A stretch of DNA of 64,000 nt, taken from contig JAKLIX010000013.1 in the NCBI GenBank assembly GCA_022709385.1, forward strand, positions 1-64,000, given 5' to 3'. Below the pieces are notes generated by a model that was given only the letters and a program-made list of their open reading frames with translations, was not told the origin of the DNA and did no database searches. A program made the position numbers and the translations under genes. Below, piece after piece: positions 8,646 to 17,612 of this stretch; within the stretch, counting starts at the first letter, position 1; each line of letters begins with the position of its first letter. The DNA comes from Bacteroidota bacterium (GTDB taxonomy: Bacteria > Bacteroidota > Bacteroidia > Bacteroidales > CAIXZF01).

Positions 8646-10412
8646 ATGGAGATTACCCGAATTTTCGACCTTCTTCCCTATTATAAAAAACACTTCCCTC
8701 CCGGTGAAGTGGTGCTGGGGGGCAAAGAAAACGGAAAGTGGTATACATACAGCATTGACCAATACCAGGAATTATCCGATCTGGTCAGCTTTGGTTTGCT
8801 GAGCATCGGCATCGGGAAAGGAGATGCGGTAGCTACCGTGACCAACAACAGACCGGAATGGAACCTGCTCGACATCGGGATCATGCAGATAGGAGCGGTT
8901 CACGTACCGGTTTATCCTACTGTCAGTGATGCTGATTTCCAGTACATTCTGGAGCATGGGGAGGTGAAGGCCATTTTCCTGACCGGGGAGGAATTGTTCC
9001 GTAAGCTCGACCGTTTGCAAACGGTCGGCCGGCTTGCTGAAAGGGCATATTCTTTAGGTCAGGTCAACGGAAGGAAATCCCTGCAGGATCTGTTGGAACT
9101 GGGAAGGCAAGCGCCGCAACACGGGCAATTGAAACAGATAAAGGACAGCCTCTCCACCAGCGATCTGGTAACCCTGATCTATACCAGCGGTACCACCGGC
9201 AATCCCAAGGGGGTGATGCTGACACACGCCAACCTGATCAGCAATTTCAAAGGAGTTTCTCATATTCCGCAGCTTCCTCCCGGGGCGAAATGCCTGAGTT
9301 TTCTGCCCTTGTCGCATGTGTATGAACGCATGATCAACTATACATACCAATACCTTGGGTACAGGATTTATTATGTGGAGAACATGGCCACCATTACGGA
9401 GAATGCCCGGGAAATCCAGCCTGAGATCATGTGCGCCGTTCCCAGGTTCCTGGAAAAAGTGTTTGAGAAGATTGTAACGACCGGACGCAAACTGCCCGGG
9501 ATAAAAAAGGGGATCTTTTTCCGGGCACTGCATCTTGCTGAACGTTATGCGCTTGACCGCGCCAACGGGTGGTTTTACCACTGTAAGCTCTCATTGGCCG
9601 ACCGCCTGGTATTCAGGAAATGGCGTGCGGCACTGGGATCGAAACTCCGGATCATCGTAAGCGGTGGGGCTGCACTGCAACCCAGGCTTGCCAGGATATT
9701 CCGGGCAGCCGGCTTCGAGGTGCTGGAAGGTTATGGCCTTACGGAAACTTCTCCGGTTATTGCCGTAAGCACAAGAGAAAAAGGCGGCTTCAGCTTCGGT
9801 TGCGTCGGGCCTGTACTAAAAGACGTCCAGGTCAGGATTGCCGATGACGGAGAAGTTCTGTGCAAAGGTCCCAATGTGATGAGCGGTTACTACAAGGATC
9901 CCGCCCTTACCGCCGAAGCGATTGATCCCGAAGGCTGGTTCCATACCGGGGATCTCGGAAGAATAGAGCCCAACGGCCATCTCAGGCTGATCGGACGCAA
10001 GAAGGAAATGTTCAAGACCTCTTTTGGGAAATATATCGCTCCCCAGGTGATCGAGAGCAGGATGAAGGAAAGCTCCTTTATCGACAACATCATGGTGGTG
10101 GGCGAAAACCAGAAATACCCCGGCGCCCTGATCGTGCCCAATTTTGATCACCTTCGCTCCTGGTGCCATATCAAGAAAATCCCTTTTACCACGGATCAGG
10201 AAATGGTGAAGGAAAGTGTGATCATCAACCGTATCGCACGGGAAATCAATCAGTTAAATAATGCCCTCGGGAAGAGTGAACAAATCAGGAAATTCGAGAT
10301 CCTTGGCCGGGAATGGACCATACAGGATGGCGAGCTTACGCCATCATTGAAACTCAGGCGTAAGCTGATCATGGAAAAATACCGCGAACAAATCGAAAGC
10401 CTTTTCAGCTAA
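8646..10412 (+). CDS. Long-chain acyl-CoA synthetase, AMP-forming
   Basis: An adenylate-forming enzyme of 588 residues that activates fatty acids to acyl-AMP and then acyl-CoA. The ATP/AMP signature YTSGTTGNPKG is near residue 180, the A5 motif YGLTETSP near 363, and the hinge/A8 region TGDLGRIEPNGHLRLIGRKKE follows. The length and the K..FKTSFGKY segment fit the FadD15/long-chain subgroup. It sits 4 bases after the two membrane-protein genes and converges on holA. Confidence 0.93.
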   Translation: MEITRIFDLLPYYKKHFPPGEVVLGGKENGKWYTYSIDQYQELSDLVSFGLLSIGIGKGDAVATVTNNRPEWNLLDIGIMQIGAVHVPVYPTVSDADFQYILEHGEVKAIFLTGEELFRKLDRLQTVGRLAERAYSLGQVNGRKSLQDLLELGRQAPQHGQLKQIKDSLSTSDLVTLIYTSGTTGNPKGVMLTHANLISNFKGVSHIPQLPPGAKCLSFLPLSHVYERMINYTYQYLGYRIYYVENMATITENAREIQPEIMCAVPRFLEKVFEKIVTTGRKLPGIKKGIFFRALHLAERYALDRANGWFYHCKLSLADRLVFRKWRAALGSKLRIIVSGGAALQPRLARIFRAAGFEVLEGYGLTETSPVIAVSTREKGGFSFGCVGPVLKDVQVRIADDGEVLCKGPNVMSGYYKDPALTAEAIDPEGWFHTGDLGRIEPNGHLRLIGRKKEMFKTSFGKYIAPQVIESRMKESSFIDNIMVVGENQKYPGALIVPNFDHLRSWCHIKKIPFTTDQEMVKESVIINRIAREINQLNNALGKSEQIRKFEILGREWTIQDGELTPSLKLRRKLIMEKYREQIESLFS

Positions 10413-10417
10413 GGCTG

Positions 10418-11461
10418 TCAGTGCATGATTCTGTAAAGCATTTCCCTGATCAGTTCGCTGTCTTCGGTACTGTCGTTATCAACGCCTTTTGCTCTCATGT
10501 CGTAGATCCTTAGCTGGGAAACGATGCCTGAAAGCCGGGCAAACGAATAATTTTTTGCAGCCTTAACATAGTCACTGGCAAAAAAAGGATGCACACCAAG
10601 CGCCTTTGCCACCTGTGCGGTATTCTGTCCGTCGAAGGGGGCTCCTCCCGGCCTGCGGCTTTCTGCTACCAGCGCGTGATACAGCAATAATTTCGAAAAA
10701 AAAGAAAACAATACCGGGATGATCTTCAGTATGGGATTTTCCTTCGGATTGGCAGCCATGTAAAATGCTACCTGGTTCACCCTGAATACATTCCTTTCCC
10801 CAAGCGCTTTCTGAAGCTCGAACACATTGAATTCTTTACTGATCCCTGTATAGGCGGCTATATGGTCTGATGTGACCAGCGTTTCCGGCGGCAGATTGAT
10901 CATGAGTTTCTGAATCTCATGGCTGAGGTTGCCGAGCTCGTTTCCAGTGTATTCTGCCAGCAGCAATGCAGCCTTCTGATCAATCCTGTATCCCTTCTCC
11001 TTCATGTACGCTGTAATCCAGTCAGGAATCTTATCCTCGTAAAGTTTTTTTGATTCAAAAAACACGCCCTTGCTCTGAAGGTGTTTCGCGAATGTGGTTC
11101 GTTTGTCGAGTTTCTGGTATTTGTAACAGAGCACGAGGACAGTGGTAGGAACCGGGTTCTCGGCATATTTCACCAGGGTCTCAATATTGTCGATCTGTTG
11201 GGCCTCCCTCACGATGACTACCTGGTAAGCGGCAAAGGCCGGATACCTGCGGGCCATGCTGATCAGATCCGGGACAGTGACATCCGCACCATAAACGACA
11301 GACTGATTGAAAGCCCTTTCATCGGGGATCAATACACTGTTTTCGATGAGATCCGACAACTGATCAATGTAATAGGGTTCATCCCCGGTAAGGAAGTACA
11401 GCGGGGCAAACTTCTTTCTGCCGATATCGGCTGCAACTTTTTGAAATTCTGCAACCGACAT
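10418..11461 (-). CDS. holA: DNA polymerase III delta subunit
   Basis: The clamp-loader subunit that opens the beta sliding clamp. The 347 residues are typical in length. The N-terminal LYFLTGDEPYYIDQL segment is the degenerate nucleotide-binding region of delta, followed by the AAA-type lid and a helical C-terminal collar domain (the FELQKALGERN and SFFSKLLLYHAL segments). The ATG at 11461 lies 2 bases after the amn stop, so the two are translationally linked. It converges on the acyl-CoA synthetase gene with a 5-base gap. Confidence 0.93.
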   Translation of the reverse strand: MSVAEFQKVAADIGRKKFAPLYFLTGDEPYYIDQLSDLIENSVLIPDERAFNQSVVYGADVTVPDLISMARRYPAFAAYQVVIVREAQQIDNIETLVKYAENPVPTTVLVLCYKYQKLDKRTTFAKHLQSKGVFFESKKLYEDKIPDWITAYMKEKGYRIDQKAALLLAEYTGNELGNLSHEIQKLMINLPPETLVTSDHIAAYTGISKEFNVFELQKALGERNVFRVNQVAFYMAANPKENPILKIIPVLFSFFSKLLLYHALVAESRRPGGAPFDGQNTAQVAKALGVHPFFASDYVKAAKNYSFARLSGIVSQLRIYDMRAKGVDNDSTEDSELIREMLYRIMH

Positions 11462-11463
11462 CC

Positions 11464-12234
11464 TTAAAAACGTAAATGTTTGACTGTCAACCTGTTATCT
11501 ATAAGCTGCATCAAAGATTCAATCCCGAATTCCAGATGCATCCTGACGAACTTCGCACTCACTTTTTTATCGCTGGCGGTAGTCTTCACACCCTCCGAGA
11601 TCATGGGCTGGTCGGAAACCAGCAGGAGGGCTCCGGTCGGGATATGATTGGCAAAACCTACGATGAAGATAGTGGCTGTTTCCATATCAATCGCCATACA
11701 CCGTGTTTCCCGCAACAGTTGCTTAAACTGCTCATCATATTCCCAGACCCTTCGGTTTGTGGTATAAACCGTACCCGTCCAGTAGTCTTTTTCATGTTCC
11801 CTGATGGTGGTGGAAATGGCCTTCTGAAGACTGAAGGCTGGTAATGCCGGCACATAGGGCGGAAAATAATCGTTGGAGGTTCCTTCACCCCTGATCGCTG
11901 CGATGGGAAGGATCAGGTCACCCACTTTGTTTTTCTTCTTCAGCCCGCCGCACTTGCCGAGGAAAAGCACAGCCCGCGGCTCCACGGCACTGAGCAGATC
12001 CATCACCGTAGCGGCATTGGCACTTCCCATCCCAAAATCAATGATGGTGATGTTCTCCCAGGTGGCACTCGGCATGGGCCGGCCTTGCCCGCAAAGTGAC
12101 ACTTTTTTCTGGCTGCAGAACAAATCGAGATACTGGGTGAAATTGGTCAGCAGGATATATTTTCCGAACTGACCAAGCTCCTGACCGGTGTAGCGGGGCA
12201 GCCAGTTCTCCACGATGTCCTTCTTGGTTTTCAT
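11464..12234 (-). CDS. amn: AMP nucleosidase
   Basis: Splits AMP into adenine and ribose 5-phosphate in the cytoplasm. At 256 residues it is the short Bacteroidetes form, without the N-terminal domain of the E. coli enzyme. It has the nucleoside phosphorylase fold: the FGMGSANAATVMDLL and VLFLGKCGGLK segments for ribose-phosphate binding, and MAIDMETATIF with the catalytic ME.E region. It is the first gene of a two-gene unit with holA and has its own promoter at 12252-12259. An MTA/SAH-type nucleosidase is the alternative, but the GMGSAN and GKCGG segments favour AMP nucleosidase. Confidence 0.88.
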   Translation of the reverse strand: MKTKKDIVENWLPRYTGQELGQFGKYILLTNFTQYLDLFCSQKKVSLCGQGRPMPSATWENITIIDFGMGSANAATVMDLLSAVEPRAVLFLGKCGGLKKKNKVGDLILPIAAIRGEGTSNDYFPPYVPALPAFSLQKAISTTIREHEKDYWTGTVYTTNRRVWEYDEQFKQLLRETRCMAIDMETATIFIVGFANHIPTGALLLVSDQPMISEGVKTTASDKKVSAKFVRMHLEFGIESLMQLIDNRLTVKHLRF

Positions 12235-12251
12235 GCAGGTTCAATAAGACA

Positions 12252-12259
12252 CAAAGGTA
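12252..12259 (-). promoter_or_regulatory. -7 promoter element for amn-holA
   Basis: The plus strand reads CAAAGGTA, so the minus strand reads TACCTTTG, an exact TAnnTTTG, 17 bases before the amn ATG. Confidence 0.55.
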
Positions 12260-12447
12260 GAAAAATATCCGCAGGGGCGGATTTCCGGCTCTGTGGACGA
12301 CCTGTTTTATATCGGCAGGAGATGAGCAAATATTTATAGTTAAATATCTGTTAAACAGCATTGTTAATTACATAACACATCAATATATCCATGTTTTCAT
12401 ATTTGTTTTGCAACTTCAATGATGTTGAACAAAAAAAAAGACCCAAA

Positions 12448-13434
12448 ATGAAAATTTTAACGCTTTCTTCCTTAATGACCCTTGTTCTGGCAGGCTTGGT
12501 TTTCAAGACAACTGCCACCGTACACAGGGTCAATTCAGCTCCCGGCAGCGCCGCAGCTTATTCCTCCGTACAGGCAGCCCACAATGCCGCGTCTTCCGGC
12601 GACACACTCTATCTCGAGTGTTCGGCCGTCAGTTATGGCAACCTTGACTGCACCAAATCCCTGACCATCATTGGTTCAGGCTACTTCCTCGGACAAAACC
12701 CCCAGACCCAGGCATCCCCGGCCTCGGCCTATATCCCGTTTATTCAATTCAATGCAAGCAGTGCGGGTTCCAGTGTGACCGGCCTGAGTATTGGACAGAT
12801 CTACCTGTATACCAGCGATATCCTGATCAACAGAAACTACCTGACAGGCAACAATGCAATATATCAAGCTACGGGCTCCCCCATTGGAAACATCATCATC
12901 ACCCAGAATTATTTCCATACCGGGGCTTATTGGAATACCTCCATTAATTTTCCTTATCCGGCCAACAACATCCTGATTTCCAACAACTATTTATTCGGGG
13001 GTATTTCGTCCACGGGCAGTTTCAGTGCGGTGATCACCAACAATGTGGTTTCAGGAAGCATCAACTGCCATAATGCCATCATTAAAAACAACATCCATAC
13101 TGCCGGCAGTTTCACGAACAATAACTGTTCTATTTCCTTTAACCTGGGCTATAACAATGATTTCGGCAACCAGAATGGTAACCAGTCCAATGTGAATATG
13201 AGCAATGTATTCCTGGGATCGACTGGAAACAGTACAGACGGGCAATGGCAACTCAAGCCCGGTTCCCCGGCCATTGGAGCAGGCGAAGGCGGTGCAGACT
13301 GCGGCATGTACGGTGGCGCACTCCCCTATGTCCTGTCAGGCATGCCTAACATTCCTTCCATTTATTACCTGAATGCGCCTGCCATTCCTTCCAATACTAT
13401 CAATGTCAGCATCAAGGCCAAATCGCATAACTAA
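12448..13434 (+). CDS. Secreted parallel beta-helix protein
   Basis: 328 residues counted from the ATG at 12448. The N-terminus MKILTLSSLMTLVLAGLVF is a clear signal peptide, which decides this start over frame extensions upstream. The mature part opens with VNSAPGSAAAYSSVQAAHNAASSGDTLYL, the usual start of right-handed beta-helix (pectate-lyase-like) proteins, followed by short strands with repeating I.NN and ITNN turns. The C-terminus (AIGAGEGGADCGMYGG...) is common in Bacteroidetes surface proteins. No T9SS sorting domain is visible. The T9SS protein gene 12 bases downstream is probably in the same operon. A CATATTTG at 12398-12405 is a one-mismatch promoter candidate. Confidence 0.8.
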   Translation: MKILTLSSLMTLVLAGLVFKTTATVHRVNSAPGSAAAYSSVQAAHNAASSGDTLYLECSAVSYGNLDCTKSLTIIGSGYFLGQNPQTQASPASAYIPFIQFNASSAGSSVTGLSIGQIYLYTSDILINRNYLTGNNAIYQATGSPIGNIIITQNYFHTGAYWNTSINFPYPANNILISNNYLFGGISSTGSFSAVITNNVVSGSINCHNAIIKNNIHTAGSFTNNNCSISFNLGYNNDFGNQNGNQSNVNMSNVFLGSTGNSTDGQWQLKPGSPAIGAGEGGADCGMYGGALPYVLSGMPNIPSIYYLNAPAIPSNTINVSIKAKSHN

Positions 13435-13446
13435 GCATCCTGCCGG

Positions 13447-16400
13447 ATGAATAAAGATCATTTAAGCCTGATGATAATGAAAACGACCTTTGTTTCTACT
13501 TTACTAAAACCGTGGAATGCGCTTTGCCTGTTATTCGGATTGCATTTGCTGTTACCGGCCTGGCAAATCTCCGGACAATGCCAGAATATTACGGGCATCG
13601 AATACTTTTTCGATACCGATCCGGGATTTGGCCTGGGAACGCCGTTGCCCGTGACCCCGGCTCCGCTCATCACGAACCTCAGCGCGAGTATCTCCCTTGA
13701 CGGATTGTCCCAGGGTTTTCACCGTTTGTCTTTTCGCGCTGTTGATGACAGTGGCCGCTGGAGCACAGTTCAGCACATTCCCTTTTTCAAAAACACCGTG
13801 AACGCAATTCCACCGGACATAGGCGCCCTTGAGTATTTCTTCGACAGCGATCCCGGATTTGGCCTGGGAATCCCCATTCTGTTCAACCCGGCCCCCGCTC
13901 TGAACGATGTCAGCTTTGCAGCGAATGTCAACGGCCTGTCCAACGGCTTCCATTTCATTCGTACCCGGGCCATGGATGCTGCCGGCAGATGGAGCACCGT
14001 CCAAAGCCTGCCCTTCTTCAAGCAGACCTTTCAAGCGGTCCTTCCCAAACTCACCAATGCCGAATACTTCATTGATGATGATCCCGGACAGGGTAATGCC
14101 ACACCAATCAGTTTCACCCCCGGCATCGATAAAACCATCAGTTGGATCGCTTCCATCGCCTCCCTGAACCAGGGTTTCCACAACCTCTTCATGAGAGTAC
14201 AGGATTCCGCCAGGCGGTGGAGTCTCACGCAGCACATGCCCTTCTTTAAACAGCTCATCCCTGTCCAGGTTCCTGACATCGTGAAGGTTGAATATTTCAT
14301 TGATCATGACCCCGGTTTCGGAATGGGCAATGATGTGTCTTTTGTGAATGACACGAACAACCTCGACCTGGCCTTTTCAATTGACATCGAAAGCCTGAGC
14401 CAGGGTTTCCATAAATTGTTCATCCGGGCTAAAGACAGCCGCGGTAAATGGAGTCTGGTGCAGTTTCAGCCCCTGTATAAACAGTTTATCCACGACAGCC
14501 TTCCTGAGTTGGTTGAAGTGGAATATTTCTTCGACACCGATCCGGGTGAAGGAAACGGTTTAACAGTTCCCTTCAGTCCAACAGCACATATTCCCTTTCT
14601 GGCCTGGAGCCTCAACCTTGGAGGTATCAGTTATGGCCAACATATGTTGTATGTCCGGACAAAAGATGAATATGGCAAATGGAGCCTCCACGCCAGAGAT
14701 ACCATCTTTTATTACCTCGACTCCCTGCCAACGGCCTCCCTCAGCGGTCCGCAGGGTATCTGCATCAATGCCTCCGGACAGTTTGAGGTGCTCCTGACTG
14801 GTTCGCCTCCCTGGAACCTGGAGTATTTCAACGGGGAAGATACCATCACTGTCCAGGAAATCATGAACAGTCCCTATCTTTTCGATGTGGCCCCCACCTG
14901 GCACGGGACCCATACCGCCCGTATCCTGCAGGTTCAGGATGTGTACTACACAGGGCTATACACCGGTATTCCCATTGAATATGAAGTCTATCCCCTGCCC
15001 CAGGCCGCCGGGAACATTTCCGGAAGCGAGAACCTCTGTATGGGATCGGGAAACAACTGGTACTGGATCAACCCGGTGCTGAACGCAACGACATATCAAT
15101 GGACTTATCCTTCCGGAGCCGTGCTTCACAGCAATGCCAACCAGAACGGCATCCTGCTCGATTTAAGCAATGTGATCCAATCCGGCACAATTACCGTCAC
15201 TCCGGTCAATGCCTGCGGTACGGGTGATCCTTCGTCCGTTTTAGTCAATATCAGGCCACTGCCCGTGGTGGATGCAGGTCCCGACCAGAACATCCCTTTC
15301 AACGACTCTGCCATCATGGCCCCGGTGGTGACGGGAGGCACAGAACCTTACACATATTACTGGAACCCCTGGGTTCATCTGGACAATCCCTACATCCCCA
15401 ATGCCACGGCCTTCGTCAATGAAACCACCGTCTTTACGCTTCATGTGACTGATGCCTACGGCTGTCAGGGCAGTGACCAGGTCACCATTTACGTGGGTTT
15501 GCCTCCCGGAACCCAGGTTGAAGGAAGCTTTACTTACAACAACGCCCTGATGACACCGCTGAACGATGCCACCGTGATGCTGAAACAGGGGAGTGAACTG
15601 ATCGCTTCCGCCACCACCGGAGACGGCGGTAACTTCGTTATGCAGGGGATCACGGCAGGTACGTACTCCCTGTCGGCCACATCATCCAAAACCTGGGGTG
15701 GCGTCAATGCAACGGATGCCCTGCTGGTATTGCAGCATTTCACTTCCATCGTTTTCCTGTACGGGCTTCGGCTGCAGGCTGCCGATGTCAACGCTACCGG
15801 CAACATCAATGCCATCGATGCACTGCTGATCGCCCGCAGGTATGCCGAGATCATCTCCACATTCCCAGCCGGCGACTGGCTTTCAGAAATAAAAGCGGTG
15901 AATGCTTCCGGCAGCGGCAGCATCACCGAAAACCTGGAAGGCATCGTATTCGGCGATGTTAACGGGTCCTATGTGCCTGCTGCGAAGCTGTCACATGAAA
16001 TTGAACTGCAGACTGAAGGTCTTCTGACAGTATGCAATGATGAATCCTTTGAATTGCCGTTATATGCTGACAGGACCCTTGAGGTCGGAGCACTGTCCCT
16101 TGAATTACAGATCCCTGAAGGACTTTCGGTTACGGCTGTCCGGACGGCACGGGCCGCTTCATTTGAAGATGAAGCCGAACCCGTGATCTGGAACGTCTCC
16201 GGCAGGCGCCTGCTGATCGCATGGTACAGCCTGAATCCCCTGCAGGTGCAGAAAGGTACTGCGCTGCTCCGGCTCAGAATTGAAGGCGAGCCTGCAGAGA
16301 ACGATCCCTGGCTGTTGCACGAAAATTCCTCTGTTGCCGATCTCACGGGTCACTCAGTCACACCCCTTGTATTGGGCATGCCTGCTGTAAAGACCGGCTC

Positions 16401-16674
16401 ACCAGAGCTTGTCCTTGAACAGAACAGGCCGAATCCGGTCAGCACGACAAGTCTGATCAACTTTTACCTGCCGGAAGAAGGCCTGGTAAAAATCAGCCTG
16501 AAGACAAGCAGCGGACAAACGCTAAAATACCTGGTCAGGGAACAGATGACAGCCGGATGGCATCAAATCACCATGGATGCGGCCACACTCAGTTCCGGAA
16601 TGTATGTGTATATGCTTGAATTTGAGGGAAAAAACTCACGTGGCATGAGGGCTGGCAAAATGATGGTAGAGTAA
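13447..16674 (+). CDS. T9SS cargo protein with five 77-residue repeats, dockerin-like and cohesin-like domains
   Basis: 1075 residues with an N-terminal signal sequence; an ATG at 13477 would give a tighter one. Five repeats follow with period 228-231 bp. Each starts EYF[FI]D.DPG and ends GFH.L..R..D..G[RK]WS....PF[FY]K. Ig-like segments come next, then a carboxypeptidase-regulatory/CnaB-like fold near residues 690-745. A dockerin-like pair follows (residues 745-825), whose second half DVNATGNINAIDALLIARRY has the calcium-loop pattern. A cohesin-like beta domain spans about 847-950. The C-terminus (985-1075) is a type A T9SS sorting domain: RPNPVS..., SGMYVYMLEFEG and a final basic segment. 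It is probably cell-surface anchored or released; its ligand is unknown. Confidence 0.85.
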   Translation: MNKDHLSLMIMKTTFVSTLLKPWNALCLLFGLHLLLPAWQISGQCQNITGIEYFFDTDPGFGLGTPLPVTPAPLITNLSASISLDGLSQGFHRLSFRAVDDSGRWSTVQHIPFFKNTVNAIPPDIGALEYFFDSDPGFGLGIPILFNPAPALNDVSFAANVNGLSNGFHFIRTRAMDAAGRWSTVQSLPFFKQTFQAVLPKLTNAEYFIDDDPGQGNATPISFTPGIDKTISWIASIASLNQGFHNLFMRVQDSARRWSLTQHMPFFKQLIPVQVPDIVKVEYFIDHDPGFGMGNDVSFVNDTNNLDLAFSIDIESLSQGFHKLFIRAKDSRGKWSLVQFQPLYKQFIHDSLPELVEVEYFFDTDPGEGNGLTVPFSPTAHIPFLAWSLNLGGISYGQHMLYVRTKDEYGKWSLHARDTIFYYLDSLPTASLSGPQGICINASGQFEVLLTGSPPWNLEYFNGEDTITVQEIMNSPYLFDVAPTWHGTHTARILQVQDVYYTGLYTGIPIEYEVYPLPQAAGNISGSENLCMGSGNNWYWINPVLNATTYQWTYPSGAVLHSNANQNGILLDLSNVIQSGTITVTPVNACGTGDPSSVLVNIRPLPVVDAGPDQNIPFNDSAIMAPVVTGGTEPYTYYWNPWVHLDNPYIPNATAFVNETTVFTLHVTDAYGCQGSDQVTIYVGLPPGTQVEGSFTYNNALMTPLNDATVMLKQGSELIASATTGDGGNFVMQGITAGTYSLSATSSKTWGGVNATDALLVLQHFTSIVFLYGLRLQAADVNATGNINAIDALLIARRYAEIISTFPAGDWLSEIKAVNASGSGSITENLEGIVFGDVNGSYVPAAKLSHEIELQTEGLLTVCNDESFELPLYADRTLEVGALSLELQIPEGLSVTAVRTARAASFEDEAEPVIWNVSGRRLLIAWYSLNPLQVQKGTALLRLRIEGEPAENDPWLLHENSSVADLTGHSVTPLVLGMPAVKTGSPELVLEQNRPNPVSTTSLINFYLPEEGLVKISLKTSSGQTLKYLVREQMTAGWHQITMDAATLSSGMYVYMLEFEGKNSRGMRAGKMMVE
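13600..14730 (+). repeat. Five in-frame coding repeats of about 231 bp
   Basis: Repeat starts (GAA/GAG of the EYF motif) are at 13600, 13831, 14062, 14290 and 14521, so the spacings are 231, 231, 228 and 231. Synonymous sites have drifted while the EYF.D.DPG and GFH..R..D..G.WS motifs persist, so the copies are old and held by selection on the protein. Confidence 0.85.
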
Positions 16675-16687
16675 GTGTTTCGTTGTG

Positions 16688-17509
16688 TCAACTCCTGCAA
16701 CTGCTCACGAAAACCAGCCCCCCGCTTTCAGTCCTCAGCCGCTCCGTATCGGGAATGTCATTTTCAAAAATCCCGTACACTGCACTGCCGCTTCCGCTCA
16801 TCGAGGCGTATGAGGCTCCTTTACTGTAAAGCAATGCTTTGATTGATTGGATGAGGGGAAGCTGCTTCCCGACGACCTCTTCGAAATCATTTATCAGCAG
16901 GTCTTTCCACAAAGAAATGGGCTTGCGGAGGAGCGATGCCACTGCCTGATCCCTTTCACTGGGCCGGATGGCTGCATAGGCGTCGGCAGTGAAGACACTG
17001 ACAGGCGGCACCACGATGACAATCGAAGGTAAACTCAGGCTATATGGGGCAATCACTTCTCCCCTGCCGCTTACACAGGCAGGAGCGGGTTCCACAAAAA
17101 AAGCACAGTCGCTGCCGATTCCTGCCGCGATATTTCTAAGGGTGGTCGTATCGAGTCCAAGATCGAACAAGCGGTTTAAGAGGACCAGGGTGCCGGCCGC
17201 ATCGCTGCTGCCTCCACCCAGTCCGGAACCCGGAGGGATGGTTTTATGTAAGTACAGATGTACCGGCGGCAAGTGATACATCTGCTCCATGATCCGCCAC
17301 GCCCTGACCACAAGGTTTTGTTCAGGCTGTCCGGGAATCTGCAGTCCGGAAGGGAAAAAGGAACATTTCCCGTCGGGTGAAGGCACAATTTCCAGGATAT
17401 CTCTCCAGTTGACAGGATAAAACACGCTGTCGATGTCATGATACCCGTCCTGTCTGCACCGAAGCACATGCAGTCCGAGATTAATTTTTGCCTGGGGGAA
17501 AAGGATCAC
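16688..17509 (-). CDS. ispE: 4-diphosphocytidyl-2-C-methyl-D-erythritol kinase
   Basis: A GHMP kinase of the non-mevalonate isoprenoid pathway that phosphorylates CDP-ME. It has 273 residues. The N-terminal PQAKINLGLHV segment carries the substrate-binding Lys. The ATP loop PPGSGLGGGSSDAAG is near residue 90, and a late SMSGSGSAVYGIF motif marks the GHMP C-terminal domain. Homologs begin at the same residue, which fixes the GTG at 17509 as the start. A perfect -7 element lies only 4 bases upstream, so the mRNA may be leaderless or nearly so. The gene diverges from the GH3-family gene across a 50-bp palindrome. Confidence 0.94.
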   Translation of the reverse strand: MILFPQAKINLGLHVLRCRQDGYHDIDSVFYPVNWRDILEIVPSPDGKCSFFPSGLQIPGQPEQNLVVRAWRIMEQMYHLPPVHLYLHKTIPPGSGLGGGSSDAAGTLVLLNRLFDLGLDTTTLRNIAAGIGSDCAFFVEPAPACVSGRGEVIAPYSLSLPSIVIVVPPVSVFTADAYAAIRPSERDQAVASLLRKPISLWKDLLINDFEEVVGKQLPLIQSIKALLYSKGASYASMSGSGSAVYGIFENDIPDTERLRTESGGLVFVSSCRS

Positions 17510-17513
17510 GAGT

Positions 17514-17521
17514 CAAAGATA
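17514..17521 (-). promoter_or_regulatory. -7 promoter element for ispE
   Basis: The minus strand reads TATCTTTG, an exact TAnnTTTG, ending 4 bases before the GTG start. Its centre is about 35 bases from the centre of the adjacent palindrome. Confidence 0.55.
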
Positions 17522-17527
17522 GGGAAT

Positions 17528-17577
17528 CGGGATGTCATCCTAACGTTGATTTAAATCAACGTTAGGATGACATCCCG
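17528..17577. promoter_or_regulatory. Perfect 50-bp palindrome between divergent promoters
   Basis: The 25-base left arm (17528-17552) is exactly complementary to the right arm (17553-17577) with no spacer; the centre is GATTT|AAATC. It sits between the ispE -7 element (17514-17521, minus) and the GH3-gene -7 element (17589-17596, plus), at nearly equal distances. It covers where both -33 regions would fall. It could be a two-way operator or a cruciform-forming site. It has no U-tract that would suit a terminator. Confidence 0.8.
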
Positions 17578-17588
17578 GTCAAAAGCGC

Positions 17589-17596
17589 TATATTTG
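17589..17596 (+). promoter_or_regulatory. -7 promoter element for the GH3-family gene
   Basis: TATATTTG matches TAnnTTTG exactly and lies 16 bases before the ATG at 17613. The expected -33 region falls in the right arm of the palindrome. Confidence 0.6.
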
Positions 17597-17612
17597 CGGA
17601 AAAGGTATCAAT

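Noticed and set aside
13600..14730. Repeat-based mobile element
   Set aside because: The 231-bp repeats are in frame, diverged at synonymous sites and encode one protein domain.
17528..17577. Bidirectional terminator
   Set aside because: It lies between divergent gene starts and has no T-tract on either side.
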